Below, in pieces: positions 16,010 to 23,758 of a stretch of 64,000 nucleotides of DNA. The notes below the pieces were generated by a model. It was not told the origin of the DNA. It saw only the letters and a program-made list of their open reading frames with translations, and made no database searches. Position 1 is the first letter of the stretch. Each line of letters opens with the position of its first letter. A program made the translations under genes and the position numbers. Source of the DNA: an uncultured Pelagimonas sp. (lineage in GTDB: Bacteria > Pseudomonadota > Alphaproteobacteria > Rhodobacterales > Rhodobacteraceae); contig CANMIH010000002.1 in NCBI GenBank assembly GCA_947497905.1, positions 558,001-622,000 on the forward strand. Reading direction: 5' to 3'.

Positions 16010-16654
16010 ATGCAAGCTCGCCCCCAAGATACCGCCACATCTGCCCATGACCGTGTTTACCGCGGGCTGCGCACCCGAATCATGCATGGACAGATTGCGC
16101 CCGGTGAGGCGCTGACCCTGCGTGGGTTGGGGCGTGAATATGAGGTCTCGATGACACCGGCCCGTGAAGCGGTGCAACGTCTGGTGGCCGAGGGCGCGCT
16201 GCAGATGTCATCATCAGGGCGGGTTTCGACGCCTGAGCTTTCAAATGATCGGATCGAAGAGCTTGCCGCGCTGCGAGCCCTGCTTGAGGTAGAACTGGCC
16301 TCTCGGGCCCTGCCACGCGCGCATATTGCCTTGATTGAACGTCTTCAGAGTATCAACAGTTCGATCGCTGATGTGGTGAGCAATCGCGATGCCGTAGGTT
16401 ACATTCGGACCAATCTTGAGTTTCACCGCACGCTATATCTGCGCGCACAGGCTCCGGCGATGCTGGCTATGGCTGAGACGGTTTGGTTGCAACTGGGGCC
16501 AACCATGCGGGCACTCTATGGCCGTCTGCGCCGCACAGAAGCCCCGCAGTATCATCGCCTAATCATCGCAGCGCTAAAGGCCGGGGATGAACCCGGCCTG
16601 CGTTTGGCAGTGCGATCTGACGTGACCCAGGGTCTTAAGATGATCGCCGGGTGA
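16010..16654 (+). CDS. GntR family transcriptional regulator (FCD subgroup)
   Basis: A 214-residue DNA-binding regulator. The N-terminal winged helix covers about residues 10-75 (IMHGQIAPGEALTLRGLGREYEVSMTPAREAVQRLVAEGAL, with the GntR pattern of promoter-reading helix and wing), followed by an all-helical FCD ligand-binding domain (ELAALRALLEVELASRALP, NLEFHRTLYLRAQAP) that usually binds a small carboxylate through a metal. It ends next to the convergent thioredoxin-like gene with no gap. The target and effector are not evident. Confidence 0.9.
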   Translation: MQARPQDTATSAHDRVYRGLRTRIMHGQIAPGEALTLRGLGREYEVSMTPAREAVQRLVAEGALQMSSSGRVSTPELSNDRIEELAALRALLEVELASRALPRAHIALIERLQSINSSIADVVSNRDAVGYIRTNLEFHRTLYLRAQAPAMLAMAETVWLQLGPTMRALYGRLRRTEAPQYHRLIIAALKAGDEPGLRLAVRSDVTQGLKMIAG

Positions 16655-17062
16655 TTAACCGGCCGCTGCCAGCGCAGTGTCCATCAGAGCCTTGATGGGC
16701 TTGCGGCCTGTTTGCGCAATGATACGCCCAAGCTCTTTGTCGCCTTTGAGTACAACAAGTGTTGAGCGGCGTGGGATGTTAAGTCCACGGGCCAAATCCG
16801 AACGTCCGTATTGGTCCCAGTCGACATTGATAAAGGTGATTTTCTGACCATAGGCCGCATTGTCTGATTTCAGCGCACCAATGACCCGTTCCTGGGTGGC
16901 GCAGGTGCTGCACCAGCTCGCTTTAAAATCAAGAAATACGGTTTCACCTTTGCTCAGGCGCTCTTGAACGAGGCCGGGGCGATAGTCGAGCACTTCTGCG
17001 TGCGCCAAAGCAGGGGCCACGGCGGCAGCAGCGGTGAGGATAAGAAAATGACGACGGTCCAT
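16655..17062 (-). CDS. Periplasmic thioredoxin-like protein
   Basis: A 135-residue thioredoxin-fold protein, resembling the C-terminal domain of DsbD. The active site is ASWCSTCATQ (Cys51, Cys54). The N-terminus MDRRHFLILTAAAAVAPALAHA is an export signal with Tat-like features (RR then hydrophobic), so the protein is probably periplasmic. ccdA lies 11 nt upstream in the same direction, so CcdA would pass electrons from cytoplasmic thioredoxin to this protein, a split version of DsbD. The final acceptor is unknown. Confidence 0.88.
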   Translation of the reverse strand: MDRRHFLILTAAAAVAPALAHAEVLDYRPGLVQERLSKGETVFLDFKASWCSTCATQERVIGALKSDNAAYGQKITFINVDWDQYGRSDLARGLNIPRRSTLVVLKGDKELGRIIAQTGRKPIKALMDTALAAAG

Positions 17063-17073
17063 GAGAGGCTCCT

Positions 17074-17787
17074 TTAGATCGAAACGGAAAGATCAACCAA
17101 CCACGCTGGCAAAACAGAGAGAAGCCAGCCTTCGATTGGGTGATGCAGGTCAAAAAACAGAACGAGGCCGACCAGAATAAAGACCCCGCCAAGGATGGGA
17201 CGTGCGCGCACTGCCAGGGCGCGCAGCTGAGCATTGTAACGTCCGACGGCTCCGCGCGTTCCATAAGCCAGACCCAAGATCAGGGTAGAGACCCCAAGCG
17301 CAAAGAACACCATGATGCCGGTCGCCTGCGCCAAGTTTTGGCCTTGAGACGCGAGTGAAATCGCCCCGCCCAGTGTTGGCCCGATGCAGGGGCTCCAGAC
17401 GGCGCCCAGAAGAAGCCCGCCCAGAAATTGACCGCGCAGGGCTGTGCGGTCCAGGGTGTCCATCTTGCTGTCGGCCTGCGCCGACAGGCCTGCGGTTGCG
17501 GTCTCCAGATAGGCCCCGGCCTGAGGCAGCAACAATGCAGCACCAAACAGCATCATCAAGAGGGCCGCGGCTTTGGCGATGAGATAGGTGTCGAGGCCAA
17601 TCAAATGGCCAAAGGCGGTGACGCCAACGCCCAAAGTGACAAAGGACAGGCTTAGACCGGCCGCCAGAACAAGCGGGCCTTTGCGATCGGCCTGCAGGGC
17701 CGTTGCGATCACAATCGGCAGAACCGGCACAACACAGGGGTTGATCAGCGTCAGCAATCCGGCAGCATATGCAAAGATAAATTCCAT
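17074..17787 (-). CDS. CcdA-type cytochrome c biogenesis/thiol-reduction membrane protein
   Basis: A polytopic membrane protein of 237 residues with about six transmembrane segments. It begins MEFIFAYAAGLLTLINPCVVPVLPIVIA, where the cysteine in NPCVVPVLP is one of the pair that carries reducing power across the membrane; the second is in VWSPCIGPTLGG. The start at 17787 is chosen because it matches CcdA N-termini; upstream starts at 17811 or 17826 are possible and add a few polar residues. It pairs with the downstream periplasmic thioredoxin. Confidence 0.87.
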   Translation of the reverse strand: MEFIFAYAAGLLTLINPCVVPVLPIVIATALQADRKGPLVLAAGLSLSFVTLGVGVTAFGHLIGLDTYLIAKAAALLMMLFGAALLLPQAGAYLETATAGLSAQADSKMDTLDRTALRGQFLGGLLLGAVWSPCIGPTLGGAISLASQGQNLAQATGIMVFFALGVSTLILGLAYGTRGAVGRYNAQLRALAVRARPILGGVFILVGLVLFFDLHHPIEGWLLSVLPAWLVDLSVSI

Positions 17788-17871
17788 GGGATCTATGTGA
17801 TCCGATCCCATGTTTCTGTCACTCAAACTTGTTGTGAACTGGGCGCGCGTTGGACGCGCCCAGTCGTTGTA

Positions 17872-18765
17872 TCAAGCCTCAACCGGCGCCCAGCTGCGCA
17901 GGTGATCCTCGATTGGGGTGAGTTTCACGCCAAACAGGGCCTCAATCGCATCGGTGTCTATGGTCAGCGCGTCAGGCGCCATGCTGGATAGGGTGGAATA
18001 GAGATCGGTGAGTGCAAAGCCAGTTGCGGGGCTTTGTAGCACATCTGCCACCCGCTGGCCGAATTCGGCAGGTGAGACCGGGGCAAATTGCACCTGCCGC
18101 CCGGCGTATCCTTCCAACAGGGTCGCCAGTTCCGCCCCCGTCACCGCGCCGGGGGTGGCGATTTCGAAGGACTGTCCTGCCAAATCGGGACGGGTCAATG
18201 CAGCAACAGCAATGCGGGCCTGATCATGATGCGATGTCCAGGAAACCTTGAGTGACTCTGGGACCGGCGGATAGTCCAGAACCCCTTGGGTTTTCAGGTG
18301 GGGCAGAAACGGGGCGATGTGGAGGTTTTCCAGATAAACAGTGGGTTGCAGCACAATGGCTGGGATGCCGCTGTTCAGTACCGCCTGCATGCCTTGGGTG
18401 CTTGCTTCGATCAGGGGAGAAGATGGATACCGGTCGCCGGTCGAGGCGGAGGTGGTGTAAACCAACAGGGGCAGCTTCACCTGATGTGCCGCTTCAAAGA
18501 AGTTTTGCATCCAGCGGGCCGGATCTTTGGGGGATTGGGGCATCGGCAAATGCACAAAGGCGGCATCCACGCCGTCTAGGGCTGAGACCAAGCTGTCTTT
18601 GTCATCAAAGCTGGCCGAAATCGCGCTGGCTGCCGGATGCAGAGCCCCAATTTTTGCGGCATCTCGTGCCACGGCTCGGACAGTCAGGCCTTTATTCAGG
18701 GCTTCGCTGACAACAGGGGCGCCCTGTGCGCCTGTGGCCCCGAAAATCGCAACGGTCTGGTTCAT
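17872..18765 (-). CDS. NmrA-like NAD(P)-binding oxidoreductase
   Basis: A 297-residue atypical short-chain dehydrogenase of the NmrA/HSCARG type, close in size to quinone oxidoreductase 2. The dinucleotide-binding motif is VAIFGATGAQGAPVVSEAL at the N-terminus (GATGAQG). Catalytic Tyr/Lys of classical SDRs are not obvious, which is typical. It may be a redox sensor or a reductase of electrophiles. It is divergent from an HxlR regulator with a 57-nt gap that carries a candidate operator, so the regulator probably controls it. Confidence 0.85.
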   Translation of the reverse strand: MNQTVAIFGATGAQGAPVVSEALNKGLTVRAVARDAAKIGALHPAASAISASFDDKDSLVSALDGVDAAFVHLPMPQSPKDPARWMQNFFEAAHQVKLPLLVYTTSASTGDRYPSSPLIEASTQGMQAVLNSGIPAIVLQPTVYLENLHIAPFLPHLKTQGVLDYPPVPESLKVSWTSHHDQARIAVAALTRPDLAGQSFEIATPGAVTGAELATLLEGYAGRQVQFAPVSPAEFGQRVADVLQSPATGFALTDLYSTLSSMAPDALTIDTDAIEALFGVKLTPIEDHLRSWAPVEA

Positions 18766-18788
18766 GGTGGTTCCTCGGTGTAGGTTGG

Positions 18789-18812
18789 TTACTATTAGGA
18801 AGCACTAGGTAA
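18789..18812. promoter_or_regulatory. Candidate HxlR operator
   Basis: An imperfect inverted repeat with outer arms TTAC/GTAA and inner TATTAG/CACTAG sits in the 57-nt divergent gap. HxlR-type regulators commonly bind such TACT-like dyads beside their own gene. Confidence 0.4.
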
Positions 18813-18822
18813 GGCCAATCCC

Positions 18823-19272
18823 ATGTCCGAAAAAGAAGGCACCAATTCATGCGATGGGCACACCGAGGTAACCCCCTCGGAAATCAATGGGTTAAACGCC
18901 GGTGCCGACGTCTGGGTCGAAAATGAATTCAGTGGCCCCTGTCCGGTACGCGATGTGCTGGACCGGATTGGTGACAAATGGAGCGTCTTGGTGATTCTGC
19001 GTCTGGGGCGGCAACCTGAGCGGTTTCGTCAGCTGCTGCGTGCGGTCGAGGGGATCTCGCAGCGCATGTTGACCGTGACACTGCGCGGGTTGGAACGGGA
19101 CGGTCTTGTTCACCGGGAGGTGCTGGGCACGCGCCCACCTTCGGTGGAATATAGTCTGACCGAACTTGGCCGGTCGTTGCTGGTGCACATCACCGCTTTG
19201 ACCCATTGGGCGCTTGAGCACGAACCACAAGTCAGCGCGGCTCGGGCGACATTTGAAGGGGATGCAACGTAA
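18823..19272 (+). CDS. HxlR family winged-helix regulator
   Basis: A 149-residue HxlR/MarR-like regulator. The family motif begins with CPVRDVLDRIGDKWSVLVILRLG, followed by RFRQLLRAVEGISQRMLTVTLRGLERDGLVHREV (recognition helix) and VEYSLTELGRSLL (wing). The cysteine in the GPCPVRD segment is at the position used for thiol-based sensing in HypR/YodB-type members, so response to electrophiles or quinones is plausible. It is divergent from the NmrA-like gene, its likely target. Confidence 0.9.
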   Translation: MSEKEGTNSCDGHTEVTPSEINGLNAGADVWVENEFSGPCPVRDVLDRIGDKWSVLVILRLGRQPERFRQLLRAVEGISQRMLTVTLRGLERDGLVHREVLGTRPPSVEYSLTELGRSLLVHITALTHWALEHEPQVSAARATFEGDAT

Positions 19273-19298
19273 AACGGCGACCCAAAGGCCGCCGTCTT
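19271..19298. terminator. Weak bidirectional terminator between HxlR gene and accA
   Basis: AAAACGGCG and CGCCGTCTT form a 6-bp GC stem with flanking A/T pairs between two convergent genes. The T-runs are short on both strands, so the call is tentative. Confidence 0.4.
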
Positions 19299-19320
19299 GA
19301 AACAAGTCAGGAGAGAGCGT

Positions 19321-20283
19321 TTAGCCCGCCAACCCTTTGGACCCCAGTGCCAGGAATTTTTCGCGGCGGTCTTGGATCAGAGCCTTGGGGGCTTTGTCCG
19401 ACAGGTCTTTCAGCATCGCCGAGATGGTCGATTTCACCGAAGCGATCGTCGCTTCCGTATCGCGATGTGCGCCGCCCATGGGCTCGGAAATAATTCGATC
19501 ACAGACGCCGAGCTTATTCAGATCCTGCGCCGTCAGACGCAGCGCTTCGGCGGCCTCACGCATTTTCGTGGCGTCTTTCCACAGGATCGACGCACAGCCT
19601 TCGGGCGAGATCACCGAATAAACGGAATGTTCAAGCATCGCGACGCGGTTGGCGGTGGCAAAGGCAACAGCTCCGCCTGACCCACCTTCACCAATGATGA
19701 TGGAAATCAGAGGCACACCAATCTGCAGGCATTTTTCGGTTGAACGGGCAATGGCTTCGGACTGGCCACGCTCTTCCGCACCTTTGCCCGGATAGGCCCC
19801 GGCAGTGTCGACCAGAGTGATCACCGGCAGGCCAAATTTATCGGCCATCTCCAACAGACGCACCGCCTTACGGTAGCCTTCGGGGCGGGCCATGCCAAAG
19901 TTGCGTTTCAGGCGGCTTTCTGTGTCATGGCCTTTTTCATGGCCGATCACGACTACGGGCTGATCATTGAAACGCGCCAAGCCACCCATCACCGCATGGT
20001 CGTCGGCAAAATTGCGATCCCCAGCGAGTGGTGTGTATTCGGTGAACAGTGCCTCGATGTAATCCTTGCAATGCGGGCGCTCGGGGTGGCGCGCGATCTG
20101 GCATTTCCGCCAAGGGGTCAGCTTGGAATACAGCTCTTCTAGAAGCGCGTCGGCTTTGCGGTCCAGCGCGGCGGCTTCTTCCTCGATATCCATATCGTCA
20201 TTGCCACGTGCCATTGCACGCAACTCTTCCGCCTTGCCTTCAATTTCGGCCAGGGGTTTTTCGAAGTCGAGGTAGTTGGTCAT
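19321..20283 (-). CDS. accA: Acetyl-CoA carboxylase carboxyltransferase subunit alpha
   Basis: The alpha subunit of the carboxyltransferase, 320 residues, which with AccD transfers CO2 from carboxybiotin to acetyl-CoA to make malonyl-CoA for fatty acid synthesis. It begins [21 protein letters not shown] and shows [42 protein letters not shown] and [42 protein letters not shown], all diagnostic. AGGAG stands before the ATG. It is monocistronic here, with accD elsewhere, as is common. Confidence 0.98.
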   Translation of the reverse strand: MTNYLDFEKPLAEIEGKAEELRAMARGNDDMDIEEEAAALDRKADALLEELYSKLTPWRKCQIARHPERPHCKDYIEALFTEYTPLAGDRNFADDHAVMGGLARFNDQPVVVIGHEKGHDTESRLKRNFGMARPEGYRKAVRLLEMADKFGLPVITLVDTAGAYPGKGAEERGQSEAIARSTEKCLQIGVPLISIIIGEGGSGGAVAFATANRVAMLEHSVYSVISPEGCASILWKDATKMREAAEALRLTAQDLNKLGVCDRIISEPMGGAHRDTEATIASVKSTISAMLKDLSDKAPKALIQDRREKFLALGSKGLAG

Positions 20284-20435
20284 TCGATGCTCCTGCGGTT
20301 CAACGCTATATGGCGCGACCGGGCGAAGGATGCAATATCGTCGCAGGCATCTGCCCCATGTAAGTCAGCAAGATTTGTCGCTGGGGGATAGGGCAGGGTG
20401 GTTCACGAGCAGAACAGAGGCAAAAGGAACCGGAT

Positions 20436-21278
20436 ATGGCAAGTTACGAGGATCGGCTGCGTCGAGTCTTTGATCATATTTACGATCATCCTGATGGGGA
20501 TCTGTCATTGGATGCCTTGGCGGATGTGGCTGCCATGTCGCGGTTCCATTGGCATCGTGTGTTTCATGCGATGACCGGTGAAACCTGCGCGCAGGCCGTG
20601 CGGCGCCTTCGGGCGCACCGCGCCGCCTGTTGGCTGGTGCAGACGGATTGGACGATTGATCAGATCGCCTCTCGCGCTGGCTACGACAATCCGCAAAGCT
20701 TTGCCCGGCTGTTTCGCTCACAATTCGGCATGACCCCAATGGCCTTTCGCCAGGCAGGTCAGGCTGGTCCCCCTGATGTTGTATTTGTAGAAGGACAACC
20801 CAACATGTTTGATGTTGAAATCAAAGAAAAGCCGGATCTGCGTCTGGCAGCCATGACACATATTGGCCCGTATCCCGAAATCGGACGTGCGTTTGAGCAG
20901 GTCTCGGCGATCTTCACCTCGCAAAACCTGTGGGCTCAGGCGCGCGGAATGGTTGGCGTCTATTGTGATGATCCCGCGTCCAAACCAGAAAGCGAGCTTT
21001 CGAGCGAAGCCGGTGTGGTCATCGAAGACGGCTTTGCCATGCCGAATGATCTGCATGAGAAACGCCTGATGGGCGGGCGCCATGCGGTGCTTGTGTTCAA
21101 GGGGCCCTATTCCGGATTGCGGGCCGCGTACGATCATATGTTTGGTCAGTGGCTGCCGCAGTCAGGAGAAGAGCCTGCCGATGCGCCCTGTTATGAGATT
21201 TACCTCAATAACCCTCGCGAGGTGGCTCCGGCTGAGCTGTTGACTGAGATCTGCGTGCCGCTCGAGCCTCGCGCCTGA
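20436..21278 (+). CDS. AraC family regulator with GyrI-like effector domain
   Basis: A 280-residue regulator of the Rob/SbmC-like layout: the AraC helix-turn-helix pair comes first (residues about 8-105; LSLDALADVAAMSRFHWHRVFHAMTG and WTIDQIASRAGYDNPQSFARLFRSQFGMTP), followed by a GyrI-like small-molecule-binding domain of about 150 residues (DVEIKEKPDLRLAAMTHIGPYPEIGRAFEQV ending in CYEIYLNNP). Such regulators answer to drugs or dyes. No transporter is adjacent, so the target is unknown. Confidence 0.92.
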   Translation: MASYEDRLRRVFDHIYDHPDGDLSLDALADVAAMSRFHWHRVFHAMTGETCAQAVRRLRAHRAACWLVQTDWTIDQIASRAGYDNPQSFARLFRSQFGMTPMAFRQAGQAGPPDVVFVEGQPNMFDVEIKEKPDLRLAAMTHIGPYPEIGRAFEQVSAIFTSQNLWAQARGMVGVYCDDPASKPESELSSEAGVVIEDGFAMPNDLHEKRLMGGRHAVLVFKGPYSGLRAAYDHMFGQWLPQSGEEPADAPCYEIYLNNPREVAPAELLTEICVPLEPRA

Positions 21279-21305
21279 ACGGGATTTTGAACATGGTCTG
21301 ACCGG

Positions 21306-21899
21306 TCACCCGGTCAGCACCACCGCCATCGAGGCCACCAAAAGCGCGGCCATGGTCCAGTTGAAGGCCCGCAGGCGTTCAGGCCGTGCCAGCAGTCGCC
21401 GGACTCCGGTGCCAAGCACTGTCCAGCTCAGCGCCGAGATGGTGCCCAGCACCGCAAAGCTCCCTGCGACCCAGACAATTGACCCAAAATCGCGCCCGGG
21501 CGCATAGAGCGTGATCGCGCCCAAGGCCATCGACCAGGCTTTGGGATTGACCCATTGAAACGCCGCTGCCTGCCAGAAATTCAGCGGTTTGGCTTCGGCG
21601 TTTGCTTCCTTAGGCGCAGAAGAATGGGCAATTTTCCAAGCAAGCCAGAGGATATACGCCACGGAGGCGGTTTTAAGCACGAGATAGGCGGGCGGCCACA
21701 TGTCAAACAGCTGCGTCACCCCCAGACCCACCGGCAGGCACATAAAGGGAAACCCATAGGCCACCCCCGTGAGATGTGGCATGGTACGGCGCAGCCCAAA
21801 GTTGGCACCTGACGCCATCAGCATCAGATTGTTGGGGCCGGGCGTGAAAAGGGTGGCCGCCGCAAAAAGCGCGAGGGCGAAAAACAAATCTGGGGTCAT
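21306..21899 (-). CDS. LysE family amino-acid exporter
   Basis: A 197-residue membrane protein with about six hydrophobic segments, of the LysE/RhtB translocator family. The N-terminus LFFALALFAAATLFTPGPNNLMLMASG contains the TPGPNN motif that marks the family. It exports amino acids or related compounds; the substrate is not predictable. It is divergent from an Lrp-type regulator with a 91-nt gap, the classical arrangement for Lrp-controlled LysE exporters. Confidence 0.92.
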   Translation of the reverse strand: MTPDLFFALALFAAATLFTPGPNNLMLMASGANFGLRRTMPHLTGVAYGFPFMCLPVGLGVTQLFDMWPPAYLVLKTASVAYILWLAWKIAHSSAPKEANAEAKPLNFWQAAAFQWVNPKAWSMALGAITLYAPGRDFGSIVWVAGSFAVLGTISALSWTVLGTGVRRLLARPERLRAFNWTMAALLVASMAVVLTG

Positions 21900-21949
21900 A
21901 GGTCTCTCATTTCGTCAGACTTGAATATTGTGCCATCTTCGGCGCATTG

Positions 21950-21990
21950 AAATTGCAATCTACGGCGCATGAGGGGTAGAGTTGCAATTT
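21950..21990. promoter_or_regulatory. Candidate Lrp operator (inverted TTGCAA elements)
   Basis: AAATTGCAA (21950-21958) and TTGCAATTT (21982-21990) are perfect 9-bp inverted arms. Each contains the self-complementary TTGCAA; their centres are 29 bp apart, close to three DNA turns. The position between the exporter and the Lrp-type gene suggests binding by the regulator. Confidence 0.5.
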
Positions 21991-22443
21991 ATGAGCACCC
22001 TTGATGATATTGACCACCGAATATTGCACGCCTTGCAGAAAGATGGGCGGTTGAGCAATCTCGCTTTAGCCGATCAGGTTGGATTGTCTCCGTCTGCCTG
22101 TCTGAGGCGGGTCGCTGCATTGGAAAAACGTGGTGTCATTCTGGGGTATCGCGCAGTGGTGAACCCGGATGAGGTTGGCGTGGGTTTTGTCGCCTACATC
22201 GCTGTGGGTTTGAACGTACACACGAAATCGGCGCAAGAGGCGTTTGAACGCGCGATCACCGCTGCGCCGCAGGTTCGGGAGTGTCACAATATCACCGGGA
22301 CGGTGGAATATCTGCTCCGCGTCGAAGTGGCCGATCTGGCCGCTTACAAACATTTCCACACCGAAATCCTGGGGACCCTGCCACAGGTGAATTCAATCAC
22401 CTCATATGTGGTGATGGGGTCGCCAAAAGATGACAGAGCCTAA
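21991..22443 (+). CDS. Lrp/AsnC family transcriptional regulator
   Basis: A 150-residue regulator with an N-terminal helix-turn-helix (LDDIDHRILHALQKDGRLSNLALADQVGLSPSACLRRVAALEKRG) and a C-terminal RAM/AsnC ligand-binding domain (VRECHNITGTVEYLLRVEVADLAAYKHF). It would form dimers or octamers and sense an amino acid. The ATG at 21991 gives the usual family start, but GAGGGG is better spaced for a TTG at 21982, which would add three residues. It probably controls the divergent LysE gene and itself. Confidence 0.93.
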   Translation: MSTLDDIDHRILHALQKDGRLSNLALADQVGLSPSACLRRVAALEKRGVILGYRAVVNPDEVGVGFVAYIAVGLNVHTKSAQEAFERAITAAPQVRECHNITGTVEYLLRVEVADLAAYKHFHTEILGTLPQVNSITSYVVMGSPKDDRA

Positions 22444-22485
22444 AACAAACGGCACACACTTTGTTCTGTCCGGCCCTAGCAGTGC

Positions 22486-22509
22486 AAAAGCCCGCAGGAG
22501 CGGGCTTTT
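22486..22509. terminator. Bidirectional terminator between lrp-type gene and mcl1
   Basis: AAAAGCCCGC-AGGA-GCGGGCTTTT is a perfect 10-bp dyad with a 4-nt loop between convergent genes, and gives a T-run on each strand. Confidence 0.92.
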
Positions 22510-22540
22510 CTGTGATCATAGTGGAGGGCGTTAGATGGAT

Positions 22541-23500
22541 CTATGACCCTGCGATCAGCTCTGCCTGTGCCACAATCACTTCGGCCTGTTTGATTGAGGC
22601 GATGTCAACAAGACGGCCTTTGTAGACGGTCGCGCCTTCGCCATTGGCTTTGGCCTGTTCCATTGCCGCCAGAATTTCGCGGGCCTCGGTCACAGCCTCT
22701 TCGGATGGCGTAAAGACCTCGTTTGCCAACGCAATCTGTTTTGGGTGGATCGCCCATTTGCCCACCATGCCGAGGGTCGCCGAGCGTTTGGCCTGCGCAA
22801 TGTAACCCTCGTCATCAGAGAAATCTCCAAACGGGCCGTCGACCGGCAGAACACCATGGGTGCGGCAGGCGGCAACGATGGCGGCCTGCGCCCAGTGCCA
22901 CGGGTCGGACCAGTGTTTCACTCCTTCGCGCAGCATGTAATAGTTTTCCTGCGTACCGCCGATGCCGGTGGTCTGCATGCCCATTGAGGCCGCAAAATCC
23001 GCAGCGCCAAGGCTCATCGCGGCCATGCGCGGGCTGGAAGCGGCAATCTCTTCCACATGGGCTATGCCAGCGGCCGATTCGATGATCACTTCGAAGGTGA
23101 TCTTCTTGCTGCGGCCTTTGGCGGTCTCAATGGCGGTGACCAGCGCGTCCACCGCGTAGACATCAGCCGCACAGCCCACCTTGGGGATCATGATCTGGTC
23201 CAGACGCTCCCCCGCCTGTTCCAGCAGATCCACCACGTCGCGGTACCAATAGGGGGTGTCGAGCCCATTGATGCGAACGCTGAGGGTTTTGCTGCCCCAA
23301 TCCACGGTGTTGATGGCCTCAATCGCATTGGCGCGGGCCATATCTTTGTCGCTGGGGGCCACCGAATCTTCGAGATCAATGTTGATCACATCCGCTGCAC
23401 TCGCCGCCATCTTGGCAAAGAGTTTGGTGTTCGACGCTGGGCCAAACAGTTGACAGCGGTTGGGGCGGGCCGGGGCGGCGGGCTGGATACGAAAGCTCAT
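22541..23500 (-). CDS. mcl1: L-malyl-CoA/beta-methylmalyl-CoA lyase
   Basis: A 319-residue HpcH/HpaI-type lyase that splits beta-methylmalyl-CoA to glyoxylate and propionyl-CoA and cleaves or forms malyl-CoA in the ethylmalonyl-CoA pathway. The opening MSFRIQPAAPARPNRCQLFG and the blocks NIDLEDSVAPSDKDMARAN, SVRINGLDTPYWYRDVVDLLE and ADFAASMGMQTTGIGGTQEN match the Rhodobacter enzyme as I recall it. The metal ligands fall at Glu141 (EVIIESAAG) and Asp168 (LGAADFAAS). It is divergent from the dgc operon. With mcd at 9438-11123 it implies acetate assimilation without a glyoxylate shunt. Confidence 0.93.
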   Translation of the reverse strand: MSFRIQPAAPARPNRCQLFGPASNTKLFAKMAASAADVINIDLEDSVAPSDKDMARANAIEAINTVDWGSKTLSVRINGLDTPYWYRDVVDLLEQAGERLDQIMIPKVGCAADVYAVDALVTAIETAKGRSKKITFEVIIESAAGIAHVEEIAASSPRMAAMSLGAADFAASMGMQTTGIGGTQENYYMLREGVKHWSDPWHWAQAAIVAACRTHGVLPVDGPFGDFSDDEGYIAQAKRSATLGMVGKWAIHPKQIALANEVFTPSEEAVTEAREILAAMEQAKANGEGATVYKGRLVDIASIKQAEVIVAQAELIAGS

Positions 23501-23758
23501 GTCGCGGATCCTGTCTGTAAGGAAATTACAAATTGTCTGCGTAATGGGTTATGAAATTACCGCATGCTGCGCAAGCGAAAAGCGGAGTGTTGAGAATTCT
23601 GCGTCGCGGCGTGATCGAAGATTGTCCCAAAAACTGGTCTTTTTGAGAAAGAATATTCGCAAGTGGGCGATGGGATGGTGATTATTGCAACCGTTTCCCG
23701 GTTTCTGCACGCCACCATTCGCCGACAAAATGAAACGCTCGACTGACTGGGGACCGCC
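23501..23758. promoter_or_regulatory. mcl1/dgcN divergent control region
   Basis: This 258-nt region must hold both promoters. Close to mcl1 are two direct GAAATTAC repeats (23522-23529 and 23553-23560) exactly 31 bp apart, with GTAAT (23541-23545) forming an inverted partner of the second. Further on, GCTGCGCAAGCGAAAA (23566-23581) read on the minus strand gives TTTTCGCTTGCGCAGC, which resembles the TTTCGC...TTGC element upstream of mcd. No hairpin terminator is present. Confidence 0.4.
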
